Origin: Cytophagales bacterium
GTDB taxonomy: Bacteria; Bacteroidota; Bacteroidia; Cytophagales; CCMP332
DNA: 46,522 bases
Reading direction: 5' to 3'
Assembly (NCBI GenBank): GCA_028279065.1
Contig: JANQSY010000044.1
Coordinates: forward strand, 1-46,522
Part shown: positions 18,048-26,652 of the stretch, piece after piece
Layout: every line of letters starts with the position of its first letter
Numbering within the stretch: the first letter of the stretch is position 1
Translations under genes and position numbers: made by a program
The notes under the pieces: model-generated
Database searches by the model: none
The model's input: only the letters and a program-made list of their open reading frames with translations
Told to the model about the DNA's origin: nothing

Positions 18048-20426
18048 TTAGCTAAAAAACCCCAGGAAACCCTTACTCTCCTTCTCTTCATAGTACCCTG
18101 ACCCATAACCATATCCATAGCCATATTTAGCGCCTTTTCGTGGAAGCTGGCCATTGAATATTATTGAGAGATTGCGGATCTGATTCTGTTGTGTCAAGGT
18201 CTCCAGGACCTTGTGGAAGCCTTTTCGCGTAAACTGAGCCCTGACCACATACATGGGAATATGGGCCCTTTTCATCAATAGTACCCCATCGGTAACCAAT
18301 CCAACGGGAGGAGAGTCCATTATGATAACGTCAAATTCCTTCGCAAGGTCATCCAGAAGTTGATCGAAGGATTTCAATAGGATAAGTTCCGACGGATTAG
18401 GAGGGATTGGCCCTGAAGGAATATAGAACAGATTTTCAAGTTCAGTGGTCTTCAGGCAATCCTGAAAGGTATTCTTCCCGATCAGGATATTGCTCATTCC
18501 AAGTTCGTTTTTACCGTCAAATACCAAGTGGACCTTCGGTTTTCTCATGTCCAGATCCAGAATGATTACTTTCTTATTGGACATAGAAATAATACCTCCA
18601 AGGTTTGCAGCAACAAAGGTTTTACCTTCACCTGAAACAGTCGAAGAAATGGATATCAATTTGTTTTCCCCATTTGGAGAAATGAACTCCATGTTGGTTC
18701 TGATCGTCCTAAAAGCCTCAGATATCCCAGATTTTGGATTTTCATGAACTATGAGCTTTGAATGCCCCCCTTCCATTTTCTTTTTGACAGGAACAGAACC
18801 AATAATAGGTGTACTGGTGATGTTCTCTATCTCCTCAATGGTATCGAAGGTATTATGAGTTAGGAACCTCAGAAACACAAAGATCAGGCTTAGTGCAAAG
18901 GCTCCACCAAAACCGGCAAGGTAGGCATTGATCGCATTTGGAGAAATCGGCTGAGATGGAAGGTTCGCGCCCGAGAGGATCTGGAATTCCGGAACTGTTC
19001 CAGCCTCTGAGATCCCATACTCCGCTTTTTTGTCCATCAGAAGGAGGTAGAATTTTTCGTTCAGGTCATAATACCTTTTCAATCTGTTGTATTCGGTTCT
19101 CCTTTCAGGCAGGCTTGCCAGCTGGGCCTCCAATGCCCGCGACTTTTCGTTCAGTTTTTTCAGTTTGTCCAGCTGTTGATCTTTTTCTTCAAGGACTATG
19201 GTTGAGATCGCCGATTGAGCATTTTCATACTTTTCTTTTTTCAGTTGATAAACCAGCGTGGTATTTTTTGAAGAATAACGGACCCTGTTAAAATCCTGGG
19301 CAGCATCATAAAGATCATTTGAAGCTTTTCTGAGACCTTCTGAAGGGAAGATCCCAACGTCCACATATACCCCTAGAGTATCGATGTCATTCATTTTTGA
19401 TTCGAAACTCTGGATCCATTTGATCTCCATTCTTGTAGCCTCGATCTCGGCATTGAGTTGCTCGATCTCGATGTTTGTCTGGTCAACCTCCTCAAGGATA
19501 TTTATTGTCCGGTGGCTCCGGATGAAGTCCTCCATTTCCTTTTCAGAATTGGCCAACAGGCTGTCGGTCCGTTGGAGTTGCTGATTTAAGAAATTGATGG
19601 TTTGCGAAGAGGCCTTGTTCTTTTGGGCCAGGGTCTCGCTAAGGTATACACCATTAATGGTCCTGACGATCTCCTTTGCCTTGGAACGATTGGGATCTAC
19701 AAAAGAGATTCGGATTGTGTTTGCATTGGGATTCAGGATCTCCACATTCAGATTTTCTCTCAGATATTTCAAAAGGGCATTCCTGCTATTCAATATGAAA
19801 TAATAGCCCTCAGAGTTGAACTCCTCCTGGTTTACATCTTTAATGTTGATCCTGAAATCGGCATTTTCCCCATGGATCAATTCTCCAAACCTGAACCTGT
19901 TCTCACCAGAGGATCTCCCCTCAAGCTCAAGTTCAAATGTGGTTTTATCGATAATAGTGATATAAATAGGCACATCATAGGGAGGGTTTTTTAGGTTTGA
20001 AACCTCCACTCTGAATGGTGAAGCCCTGAATTTTTCCTCGTCCTTTATCTTACCCTTGGCGTAATAAGAAATATGAAGATCATCCAGGGAATCGATTACC
20101 AGATTGTGGATCAGATCTGACTTGATCAACTCCACTTCTCCACTAAGAACATTAGAGCTGGTCCCCTGGCCTGAAACCTTATCCAGACCCAAAACCCCCG
20201 AATCGCTTTTGATATCAAGCTTGAGAATTGAAAAGGATTCATAAAGGGGCACAGTATACCTGAGAAAAACCCATGCTCCTCCAATTCCAAGTGAAAGGAA
20301 AACCAAAATGAACAGCCAACTTTTTAGGAGAATCTGCCAGAATTTGGGAAAATCCAAGTCACCTACCAGGCCTTTGTTCGGCAATCCTGATTGGAGCAAT
20401 TGGCGTTCTGATTTCCCGGATTCCAT
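18048..20426 (-). CDS. Wzc-like polysaccharide co-polymerase and tyrosine autokinase
   Basis: 792-residue inner-membrane protein. A Wzz-type chain-length domain has membrane helices at ~35-57 and ~495-520, with a long periplasmic coiled-coil region between them (~270-440). The cytoplasmic BY-kinase domain has Walker A (SGEGKTF, near 600), Walker A' (VIILDLDMRKP) and Walker B (DVIIMDSPP). The C-terminal tail, KYGYGYGYGSGYYEE, holds six tyrosines, the expected autophosphorylation cluster. Kinase and co-polymerase are fused, as in proteobacterial Wzc. The gene lies one base after the Wza-type gene and just before its probable phosphatase. Confidence 0.95.
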   Translation of the reverse strand: MESGKSERQLLQSGLPNKGLVGDLDFPKFWQILLKSWLFILVFLSLGIGGAWVFLRYTVPLYESFSILKLDIKSDSGVLGLDKVSGQGTSSNVLSGEVELIKSDLIHNLVIDSLDDLHISYYAKGKIKDEEKFRASPFRVEVSNLKNPPYDVPIYITIIDKTTFELELEGRSSGENRFRFGELIHGENADFRINIKDVNQEEFNSEGYYFILNSRNALLKYLRENLNVEILNPNANTIRISFVDPNRSKAKEIVRTINGVYLSETLAQKNKASSQTINFLNQQLQRTDSLLANSEKEMEDFIRSHRTINILEEVDQTNIEIEQLNAEIEATRMEIKWIQSFESKMNDIDTLGVYVDVGIFPSEGLRKASNDLYDAAQDFNRVRYSSKNTTLVYQLKKEKYENAQSAISTIVLEEKDQQLDKLKKLNEKSRALEAQLASLPERRTEYNRLKRYYDLNEKFYLLLMDKKAEYGISEAGTVPEFQILSGANLPSQPISPNAINAYLAGFGGAFALSLIFVFLRFLTHNTFDTIEEIENITSTPIIGSVPVKKKMEGGHSKLIVHENPKSGISEAFRTIRTNMEFISPNGENKLISISSTVSGEGKTFVAANLGGIISMSNKKVIILDLDMRKPKVHLVFDGKNELGMSNILIGKNTFQDCLKTTELENLFYIPSGPIPPNPSELILLKSFDQLLDDLAKEFDVIIMDSPPVGLVTDGVLLMKRAHIPMYVVRAQFTRKGFHKVLETLTQQNQIRNLSIIFNGQLPRKGAKYGYGYGYGSGYYEEKESKGFLGFFS

Positions 20427-20427
20427 T

Positions 20428-21222
20428 TTACTGGTTTATGCTTGCAATTAATAAAGCAATTGCTAATAAGCTGGTTGCAAAAGTCAATAGCGGAGTAACA
20501 TCCCTAATGGCTTCATTTGCAACCCTTCTCACAGGTTCTACATATATGATATCCTCAGACCGAACCTGCATGGTGGCGGTTTGGTAACCCTGAATGGTCG
20601 TAAGATCAATAACCTCGACATATGGATTAGAATGATCGCCCCTGATCAGCCTGACTTTCTCTGCTTTGGTATCATCATTCATTCCCCCTGCTCTGGCTAT
20701 GGCCTCGATAATCGTCATATCCTCGTTATCAAGAGGGACTACCGTTGCCACCTGCCCAAGGAAAACAAAGACCCTTCGGTTGACAACAGTGGTTTTTACA
20801 AAAGGCTTTTCATAAAACTTTTCATACTCTTTAACAAGGGCAGAGTCCAGTTCTCTAACGGTAAGCCCTTCCACTTTCACGAATCCAACCATCGGGAAGT
20901 TCACCCTGCCGTCCTTTTGGACAAGGTAGAAAAGATCTTGTTGCTGTTGTGCCCCCTGATTTCCTACTCCACCCGCCATCTCTATTCTCATCTGTCTATT
21001 GGGATCAATCAGGGCTTCGCCTCCATTTGTTTCAACGATGAGGTCGATCTTGTCATTGACCTTCATCCTGTAATTCTTTTCAGCTTGCTTAAGCTGTTCC
21101 GCGATCTTTGGATCATTTTCAAAGTCTTTGACCCTGAACATGACATTAGACTTGTAGGTCTTGCATCCGGTGATGAGACCAAAAATGAATAGTGTCAGGT
21201 ATATTCTTTGGACTGGATTCAT
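20428..21222 (-). CDS. Wza-like polysaccharide export lipoprotein
   Basis: 264-residue outer-membrane export protein. A lipoprotein signal ends in LFIFGLITGC (Cys at residue 20). A Poly_export domain (residues ~50-140: YRMKVNDKIDLIV ... DGRVNFPMVGFVKVEGLTVREL) is followed by an SLBB-type domain (RRVFVFLGQVATVVPLDNEDMTIIEAIARAGG). The C-terminus ends with a hydrophobic helix, LLTFATSLLAIALLIASI, common in Bacteroidota versions and perhaps the pore helix. The ATG overlaps the rfbC stop by one base (TGATG). Confidence 0.93.
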   Translation of the reverse strand: MNPVQRIYLTLFIFGLITGCKTYKSNVMFRVKDFENDPKIAEQLKQAEKNYRMKVNDKIDLIVETNGGEALIDPNRQMRIEMAGGVGNQGAQQQQDLFYLVQKDGRVNFPMVGFVKVEGLTVRELDSALVKEYEKFYEKPFVKTTVVNRRVFVFLGQVATVVPLDNEDMTIIEAIARAGGMNDDTKAEKVRLIRGDHSNPYVEVIDLTTIQGYQTATMQVRSEDIIYVEPVRRVANEAIRDVTPLLTFATSLLAIALLIASINQ

Positions 21223-21761
21223 CAGAATTGACTGTTAAATTCTGAAAACTTCGGCAAAATTGAATCCTTTTCAGATACAATGGGGTTTTCTATGCCCCAA
21301 TCTATGTTGAGGTCGGGGTCATTCCATATGATGCCGGATTCCGATTCTTTGTTATAAAAATTTGTGCATTTATAGGTGAGGTTTGTCTCTTCATAAGTGA
21401 CAAACCCATGGGCAAACCCGGGGGGTATATAGACCATATTCCCCCTTTCGCCTTCAAGAATAAATCTCTCATGCTGACCGTAAGTAGGTGAGCCCTTCCT
21501 AATATCCACAGCAATATCCAATGCTTTGCCCCTGATCACAAAAACAAGTTTTCCCTGTTTATGGGGTGGATTCTGAAAATGTAAGCCTCTCAAAACCTCT
21601 TTTTTTGAATAGCTATGGTTGTCCTGGACGAAATCCAGATCCAAACCTGCCTTTTTGAAACGTTCTGTATTCCATGCTTCAAAAAATCTTCCCCTCTCAT
21701 CGGGGAATACCCTAGGGTGGATCTCGATCAACCCTTCAATTCCGGTTTCAATTATCTCCAT
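21222..21761 (-). CDS. rfbC: dTDP-4-dehydrorhamnose 3,5-epimerase
   Basis: Cupin enzyme that epimerises C3 and C5 of dTDP-4-keto-6-deoxyglucose on the way to dTDP-L-rhamnose. Length 179, usual for the family. Motifs: IHPRVFPDERGRFFE, QDNHSYSKKEVLRGLHFQ (catalytic His 61), ALDIAVDIRKGSPTYGQ, IPPGFAHGF and YKCTNFYN. The other rhamnose genes (rfbA, rfbB, rfbD) are not in this window, so the enzyme depends on distant genes or makes another dTDP sugar. It lies seven bases after the glycosyltransferase gene and overlaps the export gene. Confidence 0.95.
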   Translation of the reverse strand: MEIIETGIEGLIEIHPRVFPDERGRFFEAWNTERFKKAGLDLDFVQDNHSYSKKEVLRGLHFQNPPHKQGKLVFVIRGKALDIAVDIRKGSPTYGQHERFILEGERGNMVYIPPGFAHGFVTYEETNLTYKCTNFYNKESESGIIWNDPDLNIDWGIENPIVSEKDSILPKFSEFNSQF

Positions 21762-21768
21762 TTGGAAC

Positions 21769-22878
21769 TTAGCAGATGGCCTTTATTGCCTCCTTGTACT
21801 TTTTGATAACTATTTCCTTTGAAAAATTCCTGCCCACAATTTCTCTTGACCTATGGCCCATGGCCTCCAATTCACTTCGATCCAGGCTCAATAGCTTTTT
21901 CATCTTCTCAGCCAGGCTCCCTGCGTCCATGGGACTGCAAAGGAAACCATTTGAGCCATCTTTTACCACCTCTCTACAACCTGGAACATCACAGCTGATC
22001 AGGGGCTTGGCCATAGCCCCTCCCTCCAATAGGCTTTTGGGCAGCCCCTCCCTGTAGCTGGGAAGCACTACACAATCCGAGCTAGCAATTAATTCCCTGA
22101 CCTCCTTTGAAAATTCCATTAGGACGATCCCGGAATCCTTGGCCATTTTTTCAAGTTCATCTTTATCAGGACCAAGTTTGGAATCATTCTCGATCTTTCC
22201 ACAAAGGATGGCATCAAAACCCAGTCCTTGCTCTCTCATTTTTTTTACCGCCTCCATGTATTCCCTTATTCCCTTGTCATATATAATTCGGGATAGCATA
22301 AGGAAGGTAAACCCCTCATTATGAACCTTTTCTACAACTTGTGGATCAAAATATGCAAGATCGATACCAGATCCGGGGACCAGGTCTATGTTTTCGGTAT
22401 TTACCAGTCCCAATTCCTGGAATAACTCCAAATCATCAACATTCTGGAAAAAGACCCTTTTTGACCTTTTTAGGGATACTCTGTACAGTTTTTTGGCAAA
22501 AAAGGAGGTTAGATTATTCCTGATAAAGGTTGTGCCCAGCCCTGATATGTTCGCGATGATGGGAACCTGATGCCTTGAAAAGAAAAGACTTGAATAAATG
22601 TTGGGTTTTATGGTATAGCTCAACAATACATCCGCTTTAATGGAAATAAGGATGGAGCTAAGGTCCATTGCGAATTTGAGATCTTTGAAGGGATTGCTGC
22701 TTTTGGCGCTTAGTTCGATTGGATGAAAATGACAGCCCAAATCTTTTAGATCCTTCTCAAATCCATCTGGCGGGGCTATGCAATGAACCTCATCCCCATT
22801 GGAAAGGAACTCCAGGATCAGGTCTTTCCGGAAATTATAGATGTTCCAGGCAGTATTGATGCAAAATGCGATCTTCAA
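21769..22878 (-). CDS. GT4 family glycosyltransferase
   Basis: 369-residue GT-B enzyme that moves a sugar from a nucleotide donor to a lipid-linked glycan. N-terminal half: AFCINTAWNIYNFRKDLI, LLSYTIKPNIYSS, ISGLGTTF. C-terminal GT4 half: LVPGSGIDLAYFDP, FLMLSRIIYDKGIREY, and the donor site SYREGLPKSLLEGGAMAKPLI with its EGxxxxxxEGxAxxxP pattern. It resembles enzymes that add a sugar early in capsule or O-antigen synthesis; the donor is unknown. The start is TTG 22878, set by the family N-terminus; no ATG is in frame nearby. It is the first gene of the minus-strand exopolysaccharide run, and its promoter must lie in the 63-base divergent gap. Confidence 0.92.
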   Translation of the reverse strand: MKIAFCINTAWNIYNFRKDLILEFLSNGDEVHCIAPPDGFEKDLKDLGCHFHPIELSAKSSNPFKDLKFAMDLSSILISIKADVLLSYTIKPNIYSSLFFSRHQVPIIANISGLGTTFIRNNLTSFFAKKLYRVSLKRSKRVFFQNVDDLELFQELGLVNTENIDLVPGSGIDLAYFDPQVVEKVHNEGFTFLMLSRIIYDKGIREYMEAVKKMREQGLGFDAILCGKIENDSKLGPDKDELEKMAKDSGIVLMEFSKEVRELIASSDCVVLPSYREGLPKSLLEGGAMAKPLISCDVPGCREVVKDGSNGFLCSPMDAGSLAEKMKKLLSLDRSELEAMGHRSREIVGRNFSKEIVIKKYKEAIKAIC

Positions 22879-22941
22879 ATATTTTTATTCTTTTGGGTGG
22901 CCATTTTTGGCAAAATAAGCCTAATCTAAGCACTGAGAAAC

Positions 22942-24717
22942 ATGAAGTCCTTTTTTATTGCAATTACTATGGGCATGATCTCCGCTGTTCCATCCATGGT
23001 TCTGGGGCAGATGTATTTCGAGACCAAGTTCAAGACCCCTTTTGAACTTTCCGATGGTAAGAATACCGCTACCTACCAGGAGATCATAAATCATTACAAA
23101 ACCCTGGATGAGAAGTATAGCCAGGCAAAATTGTTGGATCTGGGACTCTCAGATGCCGGGGATCCTCTCCATGCCTTTATCGTTTCCCAGGACCTGACCT
23201 TTGATCCCAGACATCCAAGCAGAAAAGATAAAATTGTCGTGATGATCATGAATGGGATCCATCCGGGAGAGCCGGACGGGATCGATGCCGGCATGATGTT
23301 TTTTGATGTCATTTTGGGTTCCCAGGAGGGTATGAAGGAATACAAGGACCTGATCTTTGTGGTTATTCCTGTTTATAATGTCGGGGGTTGCAAAAACCAG
23401 TCACCCTTTAGAAGGGCTAATCAAAATGGACCGAGCTCTTATGGGTCCAGAGGAAACGGAAGAAACCTGGACTTGAACCGGGATTTTATCAAGGCAGACT
23501 CAAGGAACACAAGATTATTCCATAAGCTGTTCAAAGATTGGGATCCGGATCTGTTTCTGGACACCCATGTCAGCAATGGAGCCGATTACACCTATACCAA
23601 TACTCTCCTTGCGACAACCTCAGATAAGCTTCCTCCCCCTCAGAAGGAATTGTTGGAGGAATCTCTGGAACCTTTCCTTTACCAAAGAATGAAAAAGGCA
23701 GGTCATGAAATGATCCCCTATGTCAATGTCTTCAGGGGGGATCCCAAGGATGGATATTCGCAGTTTTATGATAGTCCCAGGTATTCCACGGGATATGCGG
23801 CCTTACATGGGTGCATAGGGTTCATGCTGGAGAATCACATGCTCAAGGATTTCAAGGAAAGGGTTTATTCCACGTTTGAGTTCCTCCTTGACTTTGGGAC
23901 TATGGCCCTCAAATACCGTAAGGAGATCAAAGAAGCCAGATCTGGATCCGCCTCACTAATCCAAGGCAAAAAGAGCTTTCCCATCCAATGGACCCTGGAT
24001 AAGGATCAACAGGGCAGTCTTGAATTCAAAGGATACGAGAAAGTTCCTACGATAAGTCAGGTTACAGGAGATACGGTCTGGGTATATGATAGAGAAAAGC
24101 CTTGGGAGGAAGAGATACCTTATTGGAAAAGATACAAGGTGGTTGATTCGGTAAGCAAGCCCTTCGCATACCTGATCCCTTTTGCTTGGAGTGAGCTTGC
24201 GGAGGAGTTGAAAAGAAATGGGGTGGAAGTAAAGAAATTGAAAACCGATCTTTCGGTAGATCAGGTGACCCACTACAAGATCTCGAAAATTGAAACCTCA
24301 AGGAGGATCAGCGGTGGACATTATTACCATTGGCAAGTAGAGACCGAAGAATTGGTTGCCAGGGGAAAATTTGAAAAAGAGGACCTATTGGTGCTTTGCG
24401 ATCAGGAAAAGGTTCGTTTCATCATCGAAACCCTGGAGCCCCGGGCTACAGATTCATACTTCAGGTGGAATTATTTTGATCAGGTACTTCAACGCCAAGA
24501 ATGGTTCAGCACCTACGTTTTTGACTCTTATGCAGAGAAGTTTCTAGAGGAAAACCCAGAAGTCAGAGCTAAATTTGACAAGAAGATGAAAGAAGATGAG
24601 GAATTTGCTGGCAACCCCACACTACAATACATTTTCATCTTCGACGAAAGTCCCTATTCGGAACCAGAGTATATGCTTTATCCTATATCGAGGATTGAGA
24701 ATCCCATTGATTTTTAA
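22942..24717 (+). CDS. Secreted M14 family zinc carboxypeptidase-like protein
   Basis: 591 residues with a signal peptide (about residues 1-22, ending SMVLGQ). The M14 zinc site is seen as H107xxE110 in NGIHPGEPDG and a third ligand near H208 in DTHVSNGADY. The substrate Arg/Asn region appears as GRNLDLNRDF, and the general base Glu near 297 in GFMLENHML. Residues ~345-591 form a C-terminal region typical of large Bacteroidota M14 members. It should be periplasmic or outer-membrane facing and trim peptides. It is divergent from the exopolysaccharide run, with a 63-base gap; GCCATTTTTGGC there is a small palindrome. Confidence 0.88.
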   Translation: MKSFFIAITMGMISAVPSMVLGQMYFETKFKTPFELSDGKNTATYQEIINHYKTLDEKYSQAKLLDLGLSDAGDPLHAFIVSQDLTFDPRHPSRKDKIVVMIMNGIHPGEPDGIDAGMMFFDVILGSQEGMKEYKDLIFVVIPVYNVGGCKNQSPFRRANQNGPSSYGSRGNGRNLDLNRDFIKADSRNTRLFHKLFKDWDPDLFLDTHVSNGADYTYTNTLLATTSDKLPPPQKELLEESLEPFLYQRMKKAGHEMIPYVNVFRGDPKDGYSQFYDSPRYSTGYAALHGCIGFMLENHMLKDFKERVYSTFEFLLDFGTMALKYRKEIKEARSGSASLIQGKKSFPIQWTLDKDQQGSLEFKGYEKVPTISQVTGDTVWVYDREKPWEEEIPYWKRYKVVDSVSKPFAYLIPFAWSELAEELKRNGVEVKKLKTDLSVDQVTHYKISKIETSRRISGGHYYHWQVETEELVARGKFEKEDLLVLCDQEKVRFIIETLEPRATDSYFRWNYFDQVLQRQEWFSTYVFDSYAEKFLEENPEVRAKFDKKMKEDEEFAGNPTLQYIFIFDESPYSEPEYMLYPISRIENPIDF

Positions 24718-24729
24718 AATTAGGATATT

Positions 24730-25623
24730 TCAGCGCCTGCTGATGAAATAGACCCCCAAAAGGATGAGGGCCATTGAAACAAAGTAGAAAAAGAACATAG
24801 CCTCTCCATCGGCCACACCCCAAATCAAAGCCACGATAGGGATCAGATAGGTGACGGAACTACCGAAAATGGGATTGGAAAGCTGCAGGAGTTTATAGAA
24901 CAAAAGGAGCGCGATACCCGTAGAGAAAAACCCCAAGAAAAGGATCGCCATGAGGGAGGGCATGGCTTCGGGGTTTCCCATGATCGTTTGCGGAACCTCT
25001 GAACAAAGTCCAAGAACTATTGCAAAGGGAGCAACAGACAATAGGGTCACCGAGGAGGTGACCTTTGCAGGATATTCCCTAAAGTAGCGATTGACCACAT
25101 TTACACTGGTTCCGTAGCAAAGGGTTGACAGGACGATCAAAAGGGCATAAAAATTAAATTCTCCGAGCTGGCCATCAGACCTGAGAAAGATCAAAAATCC
25201 GCAGCCTATGAACCCAAGCAGTATCCCAAATAGCCTATTCTTCTGAAATCCCTGGTTGAAAAAAAGCCCACCAACAACCAATGCAAAAACCGCCGTCAAT
25301 CCATTTAATATGCCCGCCATTGAACTTGGGATCTGGGATTGAGCTGTTGCGAAGAGAAAGGCGGGAAATAGACTTCCCAATGCTCCCACTACCAGCATTG
25401 GTGGCCAGAGCCTCGTCTTGATCTTTCCAATTGCTGGAATAGAAAGAGGGGAAAGGAGCAAGGCGGCTGCAAAGATCCTTATGGATGCCACCTGCACAGG
25501 GGAGAAATGGTCAAGCCCTCTTTTTATCATTATAAAGGATGATCCCCAAATGATCGCCAAGAAGATCAGTAAGAACCAGGCTTTCCAGCCTATAGTACTT
25601 TGTGAGTTAGGTTTTTCAGACAA
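24730..25623 (-). CDS. EamA/DMT superfamily membrane transporter
   Basis: 297 residues with ten predicted membrane helices in two EamA halves (GSSFIMIKRG near the N-terminus, second half from ~150). It belongs to the drug/metabolite transporter group, whose members export amino acids or metabolites; the substrate cannot be read. The start is TTG 25623 in TTGTCTGA, overlapping the dusB stop by eight bases, so it is probably coupled to dusB. Its stop faces the M14 gene with 12 bases between them. Confidence 0.9.
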   Translation of the reverse strand: MSEKPNSQSTIGWKAWFLLIFLAIIWGSSFIMIKRGLDHFSPVQVASIRIFAAALLLSPLSIPAIGKIKTRLWPPMLVVGALGSLFPAFLFATAQSQIPSSMAGILNGLTAVFALVVGGLFFNQGFQKNRLFGILLGFIGCGFLIFLRSDGQLGEFNFYALLIVLSTLCYGTSVNVVNRYFREYPAKVTSSVTLLSVAPFAIVLGLCSEVPQTIMGNPEAMPSLMAILFLGFFSTGIALLLFYKLLQLSNPIFGSSVTYLIPIVALIWGVADGEAMFFFYFVSMALILLGVYFISRR

Positions 25624-26611
25624 GGATCTCTTCCTCCGTGAAGGTTTCTGAGATCATCTGAAGTTTTTCGCGAATTGCATTAGGGTCAACCAGCTCAACC
25701 AACTCAGTCCTGACCGGTTTGAAATGGGGGATACCTCTGAAATATTGGGAATAATGCCTTCTCATTTCCAGAACCCCGAGTTTTTCTCCCTTCCATTCGA
25801 TGGAAAAATCAAAATGCTTCAGGCAAACTCTTACACGTTCCTTGATGGTAGGCGGGGGAGGAGTGGTCCCCTCTTTCAGGTACTGCTTGATCTCATTGAA
25901 GATCCAGGGATATCCTATGGATGCGCGGCCGATCATAATTCCATCCACATCATATTTCGCCCTGTATTCCTTTGCTTTTTGGGGGCTGTCGATGTCACCG
26001 TTCCCGAAAATGGGAATGCGGATCTCGTGATTGTTTTTCACCTCAGAGATAGGGTTCCAATCCGCTTCTCCCTTATACATCTGTTTCCTGGTCCTGCCGT
26101 GGATGGTCAGGGCTTGTATTCCGACATCCTGAAGTCTTTTTGCTGATTCCTGGATGTTGATATTGCTGTGATCCCATCCAAGTCGGGTTTTCACAGTAAC
26201 AGGCAGATTGCAATTTTTCACGATCTCCTCTGTCATTCTTTGCATTTTGGGCAGGTCCAGAAGTATCCCAGCGCCAGCTCCCTTGCAAACAACCTTTTTT
26301 ACCGGGCAGCCATAGTTGATATCGATAAGGTCCGGGCCGGCGGCTTCGGCCAGCGCAGCGGCTTCCCTCATCACATCGATCTTGTCCCCAAAGATCTGGA
26401 TCCCGATAGGCCTCTCGTATTCAAAAATGTCGAGCTTTTGAACGCTTTTGGCCGCATCTCTGATCAAGCCTTCGGATGAAATGAACTCCGTGTACATCAG
26501 ATCAGCACCCTCTTCTTTGCATACCGCCCTGAATGGGGGATCGCTAACATCCTCCATGGGAGCAAGAAGGAGCGGGAAGTCTCCAAGTTCTATGGTACCG
26601 ATCTTAACCAA
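25616..26611 (-). CDS. dusB: tRNA-dihydrouridine synthase
   Basis: FMN-dependent enzyme that reduces uridine to dihydrouridine in the tRNA D-loop. 331 residues. Motifs: LLLAPMEDVSDPPFR (FMN/active site), DINYGCPVKKVVCKGAGAG with the catalytic Cys, PVTVKTRLGWD, IHGRTRKQMYKG, GNGDIDSPQKA and GIMIGRASIGYPWIF. The start is TTG 26611; the family N-terminus (VKIGxIELG) fits this start. It overlaps the EamA gene at its 3' end. A -7 box at 26628-26635 lies 16 bases upstream. Confidence 0.96.
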   Translation of the reverse strand: MVKIGTIELGDFPLLLAPMEDVSDPPFRAVCKEEGADLMYTEFISSEGLIRDAAKSVQKLDIFEYERPIGIQIFGDKIDVMREAAALAEAAGPDLIDINYGCPVKKVVCKGAGAGILLDLPKMQRMTEEIVKNCNLPVTVKTRLGWDHSNINIQESAKRLQDVGIQALTIHGRTRKQMYKGEADWNPISEVKNNHEIRIPIFGNGDIDSPQKAKEYRAKYDVDGIMIGRASIGYPWIFNEIKQYLKEGTTPPPPTIKERVRVCLKHFDFSIEWKGEKLGVLEMRRHYSQYFRGIPHFKPVRTELVELVDPNAIREKLQMISETFTEEEILV

Positions 26612-26618
26612 ATGCTTT

Positions 26619-26633
26619 ATTTTGCCGCAAAAT
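26619..26633. repeat. 15-bp palindrome in the dusB/CPBP divergent gap
   Basis: ATTTTGC-C-GCAAAAT is a perfect odd palindrome lying in the 41-base gap and covering six bases of the dusB -7 box. It could be an operator, or just two back-to-back promoter cores. Confidence 0.5.
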
Positions 26634-26635
26634 TA
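26628..26635 (-). promoter_or_regulatory. Bacteroidota -7 box for dusB
   Basis: The minus strand reads TAATTTTG (exact TAnnTTTG), 16 bases before the TTG start of dusB. A TTG lies 24 bases further upstream, slightly longer than the usual -33 spacing. Confidence 0.5.
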
Positions 26636-26652
26636 CTCCTTAATCCAATTTA

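Noticed and set aside
18938-19291. 117-residue plus-strand open frame
   Set aside because: Shadow of the Wzc-type kinase gene; no recognisable protein features.
20581-21192. 203-residue plus-strand open frame
   Set aside because: It is antisense to the Wza-type export gene, has no family features, and follows from that gene's codon use.
22906-22917. GCCATTTTTGGC as a terminator or operator
   Set aside because: The stem is only four base pairs and lies before two divergent starts; too weak to call.
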